Assembly (NCBI GenBank): GCA_013213915.1
Contig: JABSRK010000034.1
Span: 1-15,763 of the forward strand
Length of the DNA stretch: 15,763 nt
Reading direction: 5' to 3'
From: Planctomycetota bacterium
GTDB lineage: Bacteria > Planctomycetota > GCA-002687715
Within the stretch, counting starts at the first letter, position 1; each line of letters starts with the position of its first letter. Under the pieces are notes generated by a model. The model searched no databases and was not told the DNA's origin. It worked only from the letters and a program-made list of their open reading frames with translations. A program made the position numbers and the translations under genes. Below, piece by piece: positions 1-7,610 of this stretch.

Positions 1-521
1 CCGCGCTCGATGCCCTTCTGGATGCCGCCGAGCACGACGAACGCGGTCGCGGCCATGAAGAGCACGTGCCAGAACAGGTTCAGGTTTCCGTCCTTGTAGA
101 CCTCGCCAAACACGCTGCCGACCTCGTTCGCGTCGGCGCCCGAGATCGCGCCCGAAATCGACAGCCACGTGTAGTGACACGCCCATCCCGCGACCACGCT
201 GTAGTACGACAGCATGAAGAACGCCGCGCAGACACCCATGCCGCCGACAGCCTTCCACGGCGAGCGTTTGCCGGCATGCGCTTCGAATGCTCCCACCGGC
301 GACTTCTGAGTCGACCGCCCGAGCATGATCTCGCCGATCATGATCGGCAGACCCACGACGAGGATGCAGACGAGGTAGATCAGGACGAACGCACCGCCGC
401 CGTTCTCACCGCAGATGTAGGGGAACTTCCAGATGTTCCCCAGGCCGATGGCCGAGCCGGCCGCCGCGAGGACGAAGCCGATCTTCGACCCCCATGCTCC
501 GCGCGTCTCACCGTTGCTCAT
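1..521 (-). CDS. NSS-family sodium-dependent transporter, N-terminal part (cut by window edge)
   Basis: The first 173 residues of a neurotransmitter:sodium symporter (SNF/NSS) family protein are visible; the gene runs off the left edge of the window. The start is the ATG at 521-519, preceded by a GAGG-type ribosome site that lies in the end of the upstream transporter gene. The family hallmark is plain: residues 22-44 read GSAIGLGNIWKFPYI followed by ENGGGAF, the unwound TM1 and TM2 start that bind Na+ and the amino-acid substrate in LeuT-like proteins. Hydrophobic stretches at about 14-30, 43-63 and 93-115 match TM1-TM3, and the start of a fourth is visible near 150-167. Known members import amino acids or related amines with Na+; the substrate cannot be read from this part. 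It sits 9 bp after an AGCS symporter gene, so the two are very probably cotranscribed. Confidence 0.93.
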   Translation of the reverse strand, partial: MSNGETRGAWGSKIGFVLAAAGSAIGLGNIWKFPYICGENGGGAFVLIYLVCILVVGLPIMIGEIMLGRSTQKSPVGAFEAHAGKRSPWKAVGGMGVCAAFFMLSYYSVVAGWACHYTWLSISGAISGADANEVGSVFGEVYKDGNLNLFWHVLFMAATAFVVLGGIQKGIER

Positions 522-530
522 CTACCTGCC

Positions 531-2336
531 TCACTTCTTCTTGTTGAAGGGAGTGTGCTCCTGGGCGAAGTACTCGTCCTGCATCTGGCGCACCTGCCGC
601 GACAGGAACACCACGGCGATGAGGTTGGGGATGGTCATCATCCCGAGCGCCACGTCGCCGAACGTCCACACCGTCTGCAAGGGCAGGATCGCGCCGAGGA
701 ACACGAAGCCCAGGAACGCCAGCTTGTAAACTATGACGCCCTTGAGCCCGAACAGATACTCCGTGCACCGGTCGCCGTAGTAGGACCACGAGATGGCTGT
801 GGACAGGGCGAACAGGAGCACGGTCAGGGTGACGATGAGTCGTCCCGGGCCGCCCAGGGCCTTGCCGAAGGCCTCGGCGGTCAGCTCCTGTCCGAGCTTG
901 AGCATCCCGGCGTTGACCGTGATGTCTTTGGCGCTGTCCTTGTCGATGCTGCCACCGTTCACGACGACCGGGCCATCGAAGGGCTTGCCGTCCCTGGTGA
1001 TCAGGTGTTCAGCGTCGCTGAACATGACGGGGCCGTTGCTCTTGACCAGCACGACCCCGGAGCGGGTCCCGTCGTCGTGCACTATGTAGCTCGGTCGGCC
1101 CTTGTCGATGTGGAGGACCTCGTCCACCTCGTCCTCATCTTCCACCGAGCCATCGATGACCCCCTTGTGGCCGGCGAGCTCGATAGTGGGATCGTCACCT
1201 TGTCGGCCCATGGCCGCTCCGAACGCTTGCAGGTCCGGCACAACGTCTTCGGCCGGCCAGGTCATGACGCTCAGGTCCTTGTGGGCCAGCTCGTGTTCGG
1301 TGTCCACGTGGTCATCCCACAGCCCGGAGGTGATCACCACCAGGGCGGTCATGGTGCAGATGATGATGGTGTCGATAAACGGCTCCAGCAGGGCGACCAG
1401 GCCTTCGCGAAGCGGGGTGTCGGTCTTCGCCGCGGCGTGGGCGATGGGCGCCGATCCCTGGCCAGCTTCATTGGAGAACAGGCCCCGCTTGACGCCCCAG
1501 AGCAGGGTCATGGACCAGGCGCCGGTGGCGGTTCCGGCGATGCCGGCCGTCGGGTTGAACGCGTTCGAGAAGATCGTCCCGAAGGCGCCCGGGATCTCCG
1601 ATCCGTTGATGGCCAGCACGATGAGCGCGCTGACGACGTACAGGCACGCCATGACCGGGGCGAGGATGCTCGTCACCTTGCCGATGCGCTGGATGCCACC
1701 GAGGATCACGATGCCCACCAGGACGGCGCAGACGGCGCCGGTGATGGTGAAGGGGACGCCCCAGGTGTTGTTGGCTGCCTGAGCGAGGGTGTTGATCTGG
1801 TTCATGTTCCCCGCGCCCAGCGACGAGCAGATGGCGCAGAACGCGAAGAAGACCGCGAGGGGTTTCCAGGAACGGCCGAGTCCCTTCTCGATGTACTTCT
1901 GCGGACCGCCTGAGGCATTACCCGCCTCGTCGAAGTCGCGATACTTCATCGCCAGGGACACCTCGACGTACTTCGTGCACATGCCGAAGGCGGCGGTGAC
2001 CCACATCCAGAAGATGGCGCCGGGCCCACCCCAGTGGATAGCCAGGGCGACGCCGGCGATGTTGCCGATGCCGACCGTGGCCGACAGGGCCGTCGTCAGC
2101 GCCTGGAAGTGGGAGATGTCGCCCGCGTGGCTCGGATCGTCAAAGTCGCCTCTGACGATCTGGACCGCGTGCCGCAGCTTGCGGACCTGGATGAAGGCCA
2201 TCCGGAGGGTGAGGTAGGCGCCGACGGCCAGGAGTACGACGGCGAGCCACGGGAGGTCGCCTGCGGGGGTCCAGACGGTGATGCCCCAGACGACGTGCTC
2301 GAGGGTGCTGACGATGTTGGTGAAGAGTGCGTCCAT
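531..2336 (-). CDS. AGCS-family sodium:alanine/amino-acid symporter with a large hydrophilic insert
   Basis: A sodium:alanine/glycine symporter (AGCS, TC 2.A.25) of 601 residues, an inner-membrane importer of small neutral amino acids with Na+. Signatures include SHFQALTTALSATVGIGNIA near residue 75, RGLFSNEAGQGSAPIAHAAA near 285, and a late WSYYGDRCTEYLFG near 517. I prefer the ATG at 2336-2334 because GGAG lies 5 nt upstream; a GTG at 2360 would add eight residues but has no ribosome site. Unusually, about 137 residues (about 341-477) of acidic, hydrophilic sequence separate the helix ending ICTMTALVVITSGLW from the segment that leads into the last helices. Typical members are about 450-540 residues and lack this block, although flanking motifs on both sides are intact, so it is an in-frame insert rather than a frameshift. 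It lies about 93 bp after the GH31 gene and 9 bp before the NSS gene. Confidence 0.93.
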   Translation of the reverse strand: MDALFTNIVSTLEHVVWGITVWTPAGDLPWLAVVLLAVGAYLTLRMAFIQVRKLRHAVQIVRGDFDDPSHAGDISHFQALTTALSATVGIGNIAGVALAIHWGGPGAIFWMWVTAAFGMCTKYVEVSLAMKYRDFDEAGNASGGPQKYIEKGLGRSWKPLAVFFAFCAICSSLGAGNMNQINTLAQAANNTWGVPFTITGAVCAVLVGIVILGGIQRIGKVTSILAPVMACLYVVSALIVLAINGSEIPGAFGTIFSNAFNPTAGIAGTATGAWSMTLLWGVKRGLFSNEAGQGSAPIAHAAAKTDTPLREGLVALLEPFIDTIIICTMTALVVITSGLWDDHVDTEHELAHKDLSVMTWPAEDVVPDLQAFGAAMGRQGDDPTIELAGHKGVIDGSVEDEDEVDEVLHIDKGRPSYIVHDDGTRSGVVLVKSNGPVMFSDAEHLITRDGKPFDGPVVVNGGSIDKDSAKDITVNAGMLKLGQELTAEAFGKALGGPGRLIVTLTVLLFALSTAISWSYYGDRCTEYLFGLKGVIVYKLAFLGFVFLGAILPLQTVWTFGDVALGMMTIPNLIAVVFLSRQVRQMQDEYFAQEHTPFNKKK

Positions 2337-2341
2337 GACGG

Positions 2342-2345
2342 CTCC
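2342..2345 (-). promoter_or_regulatory. Ribosome-binding site deciding the AGCS start
   Basis: On the minus strand GGAG is followed by a 5-nt spacer and the ATG at 2336-2334. The in-frame GTG at 2360 has no comparable purine-rich element upstream, so this site favours the shorter protein. Confidence 0.5.
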
Positions 2346-2429
2346 GGGGAAAGTGTCCACGTCATGCGCCGTTGCGCGTTCCGCGGCGTCTTTATACCGG
2401 AGAGGGGGTGGAAGTGCTGACGCAGCCGG

Positions 2430-5309
2430 TCAAACCAGCTTGAGGACGCCCCCCGGGCGCTCCGGGGCGCTGTAGCCTCGCACCCACTCCACGATGGCCC
2501 GGCTGCCGTCCCGGTCGGAGTGCTGGACCGCGAGATCGCAGCCGCAGGTGAGCCCGGTGTCGAGCTCCGGAGGGCCGAGAACCGCCGCCGGGACGTCGAA
2601 TCGGTACACGGTCCCACCTGCGTCCGCTCGGACATCAGCCACGATACGACCGTGGGGGGCCCAGTAGAGGTCCTCGCGGACCCAGCTCCTGCCGTCCGGC
2701 CCGATGCGAACGTGGACCACCCCATCGGGCACCTCCAGCACCAGCCTGATGCCGTCCTCCTGGTCGTTTTCGGTCTGAGCCCGGTCGGCGTCTGCAACCA
2801 CGCAACGCACCTGCAGCACCTGTGGCGTCCATCGCGCCTGGACCATCGCCTCCACGTCGCGGGCCGCCCACCAGGATGACTGGACGACGTGGTCGCCGCC
2901 CGCCAGGTGAACCCCACCTCCTTCGGGCCATGGCGCGTCCGGATCATCAGTCGCGCGTGCGACGAGGGCCGGACGACTCTCCGCCGTCGGTAGCGGCGGA
3001 TGGGAGAACTCGATGCGGACCGGCAGGGCATCCACAGGAACGATCATGCGCACGCTGCATACCTCGGTGTCCCATGCCCAGCCGTCCGGATCATCCCGGG
3101 TGGCCGGATGGCTGCGCGCCGCCGCCGGCACGCCGTCACGCATGACCTGGTCCGGTGGCCCCGGCAGGCCGTGCAGTTCCAGGTCGAGGGCGCGCACCGT
3201 CCCCACGTGTTCTCCAACCGGCGCCTCCACGGTGACGATATGGTGCAGCGATTCGCTGTGTAGGTTCACGGCGATGTCCCGCCTCGGGCCGCCGCCGTCA
3301 GGGGGACCGTCGTTGGCGTCCTCGACCAGGGTGAAGTTCCCGTGACCGCCGGCGAACAGCTTGACGCGCAGGACGTCGGACCCCGTGTCGTCGCTGTTTC
3401 GGCCGGGTTCCAGCCACGGCACGATGGCGCCGCCCCGGGCAAGAACGGGTATGCGGTCCATGGGGGCATCGACGGTTGCTTCGCAGCCGTCGGTGCGCAG
3501 GGGTCGTCCGTCGGGGAACGTGTGCCACCGCCCGGGCGGTAACGACACGTTAAGGCGAGTCACCCCAGGCTCCAGCACGGGTGCGACGAGGAGCCCGTAA
3601 CCCAGCATCCAGCAGTCCTCTCGCTCCGCGAGGTGGGGGATGTGCGGCCATTCCATCCACAGGGGGCGGATCATGGGGGTGCCGTTCCGGGCGGCGTCGT
3701 GCACCATCGCGTAGATGTAGGCCAGTAGCCGGTATCGCGTCCGGATGGCCTCCCGTGCACAGGATGTCCAGGGCTCGCCGAAGCTCCACGGTTCCTGGTC
3801 GGGCGATCCGAGGCACGTGTGGACGCGCATGAGTCCGAGGTGTGCGGCGGCCTGAAGCCAACGGACGAACAGCTCGGGCGACGGGGCGCCCGCGAAGCCT
3901 CCCACGTCTGGTCCGTAGAGGGGAAAGCCCGAAGCCGACATGTTGAGCGCCATCGGGATCGCGTGTTTCAGGTCGTCCCAGGAAGAGAAGTTGTCGCCGC
4001 TCCATGCCGCGGCGTACCGCTGGGTGCCAGCGTATGCGGCGCGTGTGAGCACGAAGGGACGCTTACCCGGACGCATGGCCGCGATGCCGTCCCGCGTCGC
4101 GCGCACCATCTCGTGCCCGTAGGCGTTGTGCACCTCGGCGTGGGCGACGGGGCCGTCCTCCGTCTGGTGCACGGTGTCGTCCGGGAAGGTCCCGCCGGGA
4201 CCGTCGAAGACGGCCGGCTCGTTCATGTCGTTCCAGTAGCCATCGACGCCAGCCTCGACGAGCGTCCGGTAGAGCTCGCCCCACCAGACCCGCGTGGCGG
4301 GGGAGAAGAAGTCCGGATACGCGCAGGGGCCCGGCCAGCAGGTGCCGTGGCCTTCGCTGCCGTCAGGCATCTTGACGAACGCGTCGGCTTCCCTGCCCTT
4401 CGCGTATGCGTGGTAGGTGTCTTCGACCTTCAGCCCCGGGTCGATCATGACGACGACCTTGAACCCGTCGTCGTGCAGCGAATTGATGAACGCCTGTGGA
4501 TCCGGGAACCCGTCGGGGTCCCACGTGAAGCACCGATAGCCGTGCATGTAGTGGATGTCGAGCCACACCGCGTCACATGGGATGTCGTGTTCGCGGAACC
4601 CCCGTGCGACCTCGTTCACGCGTGCGGCGGGGTGGTAGCTGTAGCGGCATTGGTGAAGCCCCAGCGCCCAGCGCGGCGGCAGCGCCGGGCGTCCTGTGAG
4701 CGCGGTGTAGCGGCGCACCACGTCGAGGGGGTCCGGTCCCGGCACGACGTACAAGTCGAGGGCGCCGGTCTCGGTGCGCACGCGCAGGCGGTCTTGCTCC
4801 CAGGCCCCGCAGTCGACGCTGATCCGTCCTGGGTTGTCGATGAGGACGCCGTACGCGCGTCCGTCGCGCACGCCGATCCAGAACGGGATCGACTTGTAGA
4901 CCGGATCGGTGAGACGGTCGTACATGAAGCTGTCGGTGTTCCAGAACCGGAGCACGCGCCCGCGATGGTCGAGCTTGCCGGCCTTCTCGCCGAATCCGAA
5001 GGTCCGCTCCCCGTGGGGATAGACGAACGCCATGTCTCGTCGCTGCCCGGAGCTCGAGAGTCCGGATGACGGGATCTCTGCGATGGTGGTGCCACCTGCG
5101 TCCGTGATCACCACCACGTCGCCGTCCATGCGCACGGGTGGGGGTCCATCGACCGGCCGACGTGCGACGACGGCGTGACTCCTGTCCGTCCCCTGCTCGT
5201 CGCCGAGGTGGTACTGCAGACGGACGACCCCGTCCTCCAGATGGGTCGCCCGCAGACATGCGTCCGGGCCGACCGCGAGATCGGTCCAGGCTTGTGAGTC
5301 GGCGCTCAT
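2430..5309 (-). CDS. Glycoside hydrolase family 31 (alpha-glucosidase-like) with extra C-terminal beta domain
   Basis: A 959-residue GH31 enzyme, a retaining exo-glycosidase acting on alpha-glucosides, alpha-xylosides or related ends. Order: N-terminal beta-sandwich (about 1-200) with FGFGEKAG and RFWNTDS; TIM barrel from about 210 with WLDIHYMHGYRCFTWDP (Asp251); the nucleophile in YWNDMNEPAVF (Asp361); the acid/base in WSGDNFSSWDDL (Asp439); GFPLYGPDVGGF near 460; then C-terminal beta domains. Residues about 780-950 go beyond the usual core and look like an added beta-sandwich, perhaps CBM9/DOMON-like (tentative). No signal peptide is visible, so the enzyme is probably cytoplasmic. The start is the ATG at 5309-5307, overlapping the rhomboid stop as ATGA; a TTG three codons upstream is less likely. 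Exact substrate specificity is not readable from the motifs. Confidence 0.93.
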   Translation of the reverse strand: MSADSQAWTDLAVGPDACLRATHLEDGVVRLQYHLGDEQGTDRSHAVVARRPVDGPPPVRMDGDVVVITDAGGTTIAEIPSSGLSSSGQRRDMAFVYPHGERTFGFGEKAGKLDHRGRVLRFWNTDSFMYDRLTDPVYKSIPFWIGVRDGRAYGVLIDNPGRISVDCGAWEQDRLRVRTETGALDLYVVPGPDPLDVVRRYTALTGRPALPPRWALGLHQCRYSYHPAARVNEVARGFREHDIPCDAVWLDIHYMHGYRCFTWDPDGFPDPQAFINSLHDDGFKVVVMIDPGLKVEDTYHAYAKGREADAFVKMPDGSEGHGTCWPGPCAYPDFFSPATRVWWGELYRTLVEAGVDGYWNDMNEPAVFDGPGGTFPDDTVHQTEDGPVAHAEVHNAYGHEMVRATRDGIAAMRPGKRPFVLTRAAYAGTQRYAAAWSGDNFSSWDDLKHAIPMALNMSASGFPLYGPDVGGFAGAPSPELFVRWLQAAAHLGLMRVHTCLGSPDQEPWSFGEPWTSCAREAIRTRYRLLAYIYAMVHDAARNGTPMIRPLWMEWPHIPHLAEREDCWMLGYGLLVAPVLEPGVTRLNVSLPPGRWHTFPDGRPLRTDGCEATVDAPMDRIPVLARGGAIVPWLEPGRNSDDTGSDVLRVKLFAGGHGNFTLVEDANDGPPDGGGPRRDIAVNLHSESLHHIVTVEAPVGEHVGTVRALDLELHGLPGPPDQVMRDGVPAAARSHPATRDDPDGWAWDTEVCSVRMIVPVDALPVRIEFSHPPLPTAESRPALVARATDDPDAPWPEGGGVHLAGGDHVVQSSWWAARDVEAMVQARWTPQVLQVRCVVADADRAQTENDQEDGIRLVLEVPDGVVHVRIGPDGRSWVREDLYWAPHGRIVADVRADAGGTVYRFDVPAAVLGPPELDTGLTCGCDLAVQHSDRDGSRAIVEWVRGYSAPERPGGVLKLV

Positions 5310-6334
5310 CTCTTCCAATCCGAAAACCGGTCAGGGAACCGGTCCGCCAACATGTTTCGGATTTCGACCAGGGTCAACTCGAACTGAGGATCGCGCATGT
5401 TGACGCGCTTCAGCAGGTCCAGCGTTCGATCGCGGAGCTTCGCCACCTCAGGGTCGGACACCTCTATCCGCTCCACGGCGGTCCGCGCGATCTGCGTGGC
5501 CGCGCGCCCCGTCGCGACGGAGAGGAGTTCATCGTTCAAGATGACGAGCGCGGTCACCGTTTCATGACGGTCCTTGGCCCCGATGCCGGCGACGAGCAGC
5601 GCGATCACCGTGGTGACCGAGAGGACTCCGGTCGCTGCCCGCACGATGCGGACCTCAGTGCTGCCCCGGAGGTTGTCGAAGTACCCCTCCTGCAAGACCC
5701 GTGCGAGCAGATACCCGGCGACGAACCCTCCCACGTGCGCGGCGTTGTCGATCCCCTTTACGAGGATCCCGAAGACCAGGATCATGAGGCTCCACTGCAG
5801 AAGCTGGCGGGCGACGTACTGGTTCGCCGGGTCGGGGCGGGACCGCATGTTCGCCAGCAGCAGACCGAGCAGGCCGCAGATGGCGCCGCTGGCGCCGGCT
5901 CCCCAGGAGGGATCGTGCCTGAGGTTGCTCCAGATCGCGGACGTCGCGCTGCCGGCCACACCGGTGACGAGGAAGACCAGCAGCAAGCGGGTCGGCCCGT
6001 AGATCCGGTCCGCCAGTCGTCCCAGGTTGTACAGCGCCATCCCGTTCAGCAGCAGGTGGGCGATGCTGAGGTGAAGGAACATGGAGGTGAACGCACGCCA
6101 CCACTCGCTCGGGATGAAGAACGAACGCCATCCGGACGTTCCCGCCGCCCAGGACGCGTATTGTTCGATCGAACCGATGCGGAGGAGGTTTCCTCCCTCC
6201 ATGTTGATGCCGCCGCTGAGGACGACCTCGCCGACGAACACGAGTCCGATCGCCCAGATCAGCAGGTGCAGGCTGCTGAAGTGGAACGTGCGTCCTCCGA
6301 TGGTCACGTACCGTCCGTACTCGGGCGCCTCCAT
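5306..6334 (-). CDS. Rhomboid-family intramembrane serine protease
   Basis: A 342-residue rhomboid protease that cuts transmembrane substrates within the inner membrane. The catalytic features are complete: the L1/TM2 motif WWRAFTSMFLHLSIAHLLLN (Arg80, His88, His93, Asn97), GAGASGAICG with catalytic Ser149, and DNAAHVGGFVAGYL with catalytic His200. Hydrophobic segments lie at about 22-41, 83-100, 115-133, 148-163, 175-192 and 198-214, with a seventh at about 230-252. After it come about 90 polar, helical-looking residues (253-342) that belong to no domain I recognise. The start is the ATG at 6334-6332, with no clear ribosome site. The gene heads the minus-strand run, and its stop overlaps the GH31 start by 4 bp, suggesting translational coupling. 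The natural substrate is unknown. Confidence 0.93.
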   Translation of the reverse strand: MEAPEYGRYVTIGGRTFHFSSLHLLIWAIGLVFVGEVVLSGGINMEGGNLLRIGSIEQYASWAAGTSGWRSFFIPSEWWRAFTSMFLHLSIAHLLLNGMALYNLGRLADRIYGPTRLLLVFLVTGVAGSATSAIWSNLRHDPSWGAGASGAICGLLGLLLANMRSRPDPANQYVARQLLQWSLMILVFGILVKGIDNAAHVGGFVAGYLLARVLQEGYFDNLRGSTEVRIVRAATGVLSVTTVIALLVAGIGAKDRHETVTALVILNDELLSVATGRAATQIARTAVERIEVSDPEVAKLRDRTLDLLKRVNMRDPQFELTLVEIRNMLADRFPDRFSDWKR

Positions 6335-6360
6335 GGGCGCGTCATGTTAGAACATCTCTC
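6335..6360. promoter_or_regulatory. 26-bp divergent gap with an ATGTT-AG-AACAT dyad
   Basis: This is the only DNA between the divergent rhomboid and MBL-fold genes. Positions 6344-6355 form an inverted repeat with 5-bp arms around a 2-bp centre, unusually AT-rich for this sequence. On the plus strand TAGAAC (6348-6353) sits 7 nt before the GTG start; on the minus strand TAACAT (6349-6344) sits 9 nt before the ATG. Either could be a -10 element with a very short or absent leader, or the dyad could be an operator. I see no good -35 element on either side, so this is a tentative call. Confidence 0.25.
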
Positions 6361-7209
6361 GTGGTTGGGGATGGACGCCTCCACTTCAGCGTCCTGGGCA
6401 GCGGCAGCCGCGGCAACTCGGTGCTCGTCACGGGCGGCGGGACGACGCTGCTTGTCGATGCCGGGCTGACTCTGAAGGAGACGCGGGCGCGGATGGCGTC
6501 GCTGGGCCTCGCTATGGACTCGGTCGATGCCGTCCTGGTCACCCACGAACACTCCGATCACGTCTCCCACGCCGGCGTCGTCGCGCGTAACCTGGGCGTC
6601 CCGGCATGGATCGGAGCAGCCACCCTCGCGGCCTCCGAGCGGCACTTCAACGGCACCGAGGAGACGCCGGAACTTCCCACGGCGTCGTTCAAGGTAGGTG
6701 CCCTCGAGGTCACCCCCGTACAAAAGCCCCACGACGCGGCCGATCCCGTGGCCTTTCTGGTGGGGCTCGGCGACGACACTGTCGGCGTGTTCACCGATCT
6801 CGGACACGTTGACGACCACGTGGCGGCGGCGATCGGTCGCTGCAGTGTTTTGGTCATGGAGGCGAACCATGATCCGGGCATGCTGGCAAGTGGGTCGTAC
6901 CCCTGGCATGTGAAGCGCCGAGTCGGGGGAAGTCGTGGGCACATCAGCAACGAGGACGCGGCTCGCGCGCTCGCGCGGTCGGTGTCGCCCGAGCTTCGGT
7001 GTCTGGTCCTCGCGCACCTGTCAGCGCGCAACAACCATCCCGAACTGGTACGCCGAGCGTTCGTCGACCACCTCGGCTCAAGGACGCCGTACCAGCGGTG
7101 GATCAGCTACCAGGATCGAGCGACGCCATTGTTCGACGGGCGCGGTGATGTCGTGGCGGGTCTGGGGCTCGAGTCGGCTCCGGAATCGGCTGACGCGAAG
7201 GGGGGATAG
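6361..7209 (+). CDS. MBL-fold metallo-hydrolase, WalJ/YycJ-like
   Basis: A 282-residue metallo-beta-lactamase-fold hydrolase. The metal-binding motif THEHSDH is at residues 61-67 (His62, His64, Asp66, His67), followed by His124 in QKPHDAADPV, Asp146 in VFTDLGHV and His219 in LAHLSARNNHPE. The N-terminal VLGSGSRGNSVLV, the EANHD at 167-171 and SRGHISN at 192-198 match the WalJ/YycJ branch, cytoplasmic proteins linked in Firmicutes to cell-wall and DNA-repair phenotypes and related to 5'-to-3' exonucleases. That role is known for relatives and is not shown here. The only sensible start is the GTG at 6361; no ribosome site precedes it, so the mRNA may have a very short leader. It is a single gene, divergent from the rhomboid and converging on the PilZ gene. 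Confidence 0.88.
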   Translation: MVGDGRLHFSVLGSGSRGNSVLVTGGGTTLLVDAGLTLKETRARMASLGLAMDSVDAVLVTHEHSDHVSHAGVVARNLGVPAWIGAATLAASERHFNGTEETPELPTASFKVGALEVTPVQKPHDAADPVAFLVGLGDDTVGVFTDLGHVDDHVAAAIGRCSVLVMEANHDPGMLASGSYPWHVKRRVGGSRGHISNEDAARALARSVSPELRCLVLAHLSARNNHPELVRRAFVDHLGSRTPYQRWISYQDRATPLFDGRGDVVAGLGLESAPESADAKGG

Positions 7210-7219
7210 GCGACCGGCG

Positions 7220-7236
7220 GACGGGCTCAGCCCGTC
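7220..7236. terminator. Possible bidirectional terminator hairpin
   Basis: The sequence GACGGGCT-C-AGCCCGTC is a perfect inverted repeat; in RNA it would form a stem of about 6-7 bp with a small loop. It lies between the convergent MBL-fold and PilZ genes and covers the PilZ stop codon. No T-run follows on either strand, so factor-independent termination is uncertain. Confidence 0.35.
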
Positions 7237-7604
7237 AGGCGGCCGACCAGGTCATACAGCCGACGCCGCTCCGCATCCGGCAACTCCTGGAGTTGGAGCC
7301 CGGTCGGGTAGGGACTGTCGATCCGGTCCGTCACGGTCCACACGACCCGGCCCTTGGCGTCGATCGGGTCTTCACCGGGCACCTGGATCTGCAACGCGAT
7401 CTCGGCGGGGATCGCGATCTCCACCGGGAAGTCCACGCGGAGACCGCCCAGGCCGATGTTGACGCACCGTGCGGTGCCGGTCTGGCCGGTGGCTGCGATG
7501 CTGAAGCCAGCGACGAGCTCGCATTCCACGCGCTGGTGGATGCGGCGGCCGGCGGCGCCGGTCGCTTGCTTCGCCGTCTGCCCTGTGTGCCGGGTCGTGG
7601 GCAT
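7227..7604 (-). CDS. PilZ-domain protein (putative c-di-GMP receptor)
   Basis: A 125-residue single-domain protein. Residues 20-25 read RRIHQR, matching the RxxxR c-di-GMP-binding motif, and VNIGLGGLRV at 48-57 matches the second motif (D/N)xSxxG, except that Gly replaces the usual Ser. Beta strands then continue (IPAEIALQIQVPG, AKGRVVWT, YPTGLQLQEL), ending in a short helix PDAERRRLYDLVGRL, as in PilZ domains. It is probably a cytoplasmic second-messenger receptor or adaptor; its partner is unknown. The ATG at 7604-7602 is preceded by a strong ribosome site (7611-7620). The gene lies 85 bp after the membrane-protein gene, in the same direction. It could be a PilZ-fold protein that no longer binds c-di-GMP. 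Confidence 0.8.
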   Translation of the reverse strand: MPTTRHTGQTAKQATGAAGRRIHQRVECELVAGFSIAATGQTGTARCVNIGLGGLRVDFPVEIAIPAEIALQIQVPGEDPIDAKGRVVWTVTDRIDSPYPTGLQLQELPDAERRRLYDLVGRLTG

Positions 7605-7610
7605 CTCGAG

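Noticed and set aside
66..1913. A 615-codon open frame on the plus strand
   Set aside because: It is antisense to the recognised NSS and AGCS genes. Its translation is rich in His, Arg, Asp and Gly with no family motif, as expected for the opposite strand of GC-rich coding DNA.
2451..2467. CCCCGG-GCGCT-CCGGGG hairpin at the 3' end of the GH31 gene as a terminator
   Set aside because: Only a 6-bp stem with no T-run, within coding sequence, and the next gene follows in the same direction; it is not distinguishable from background GC-rich pairing.
3819..5069. A 416-codon open frame on the plus strand
   Set aside because: It is antisense to the GH31 gene, whose catalytic motifs are all intact; no independent ribosome site or domain is seen.
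5138..6469. A 443-codon open frame on the plus strand
   Set aside because: It is antisense to GH31 and rhomboid and overlaps the start of the MBL-fold gene; composition is typical of a shadow frame.
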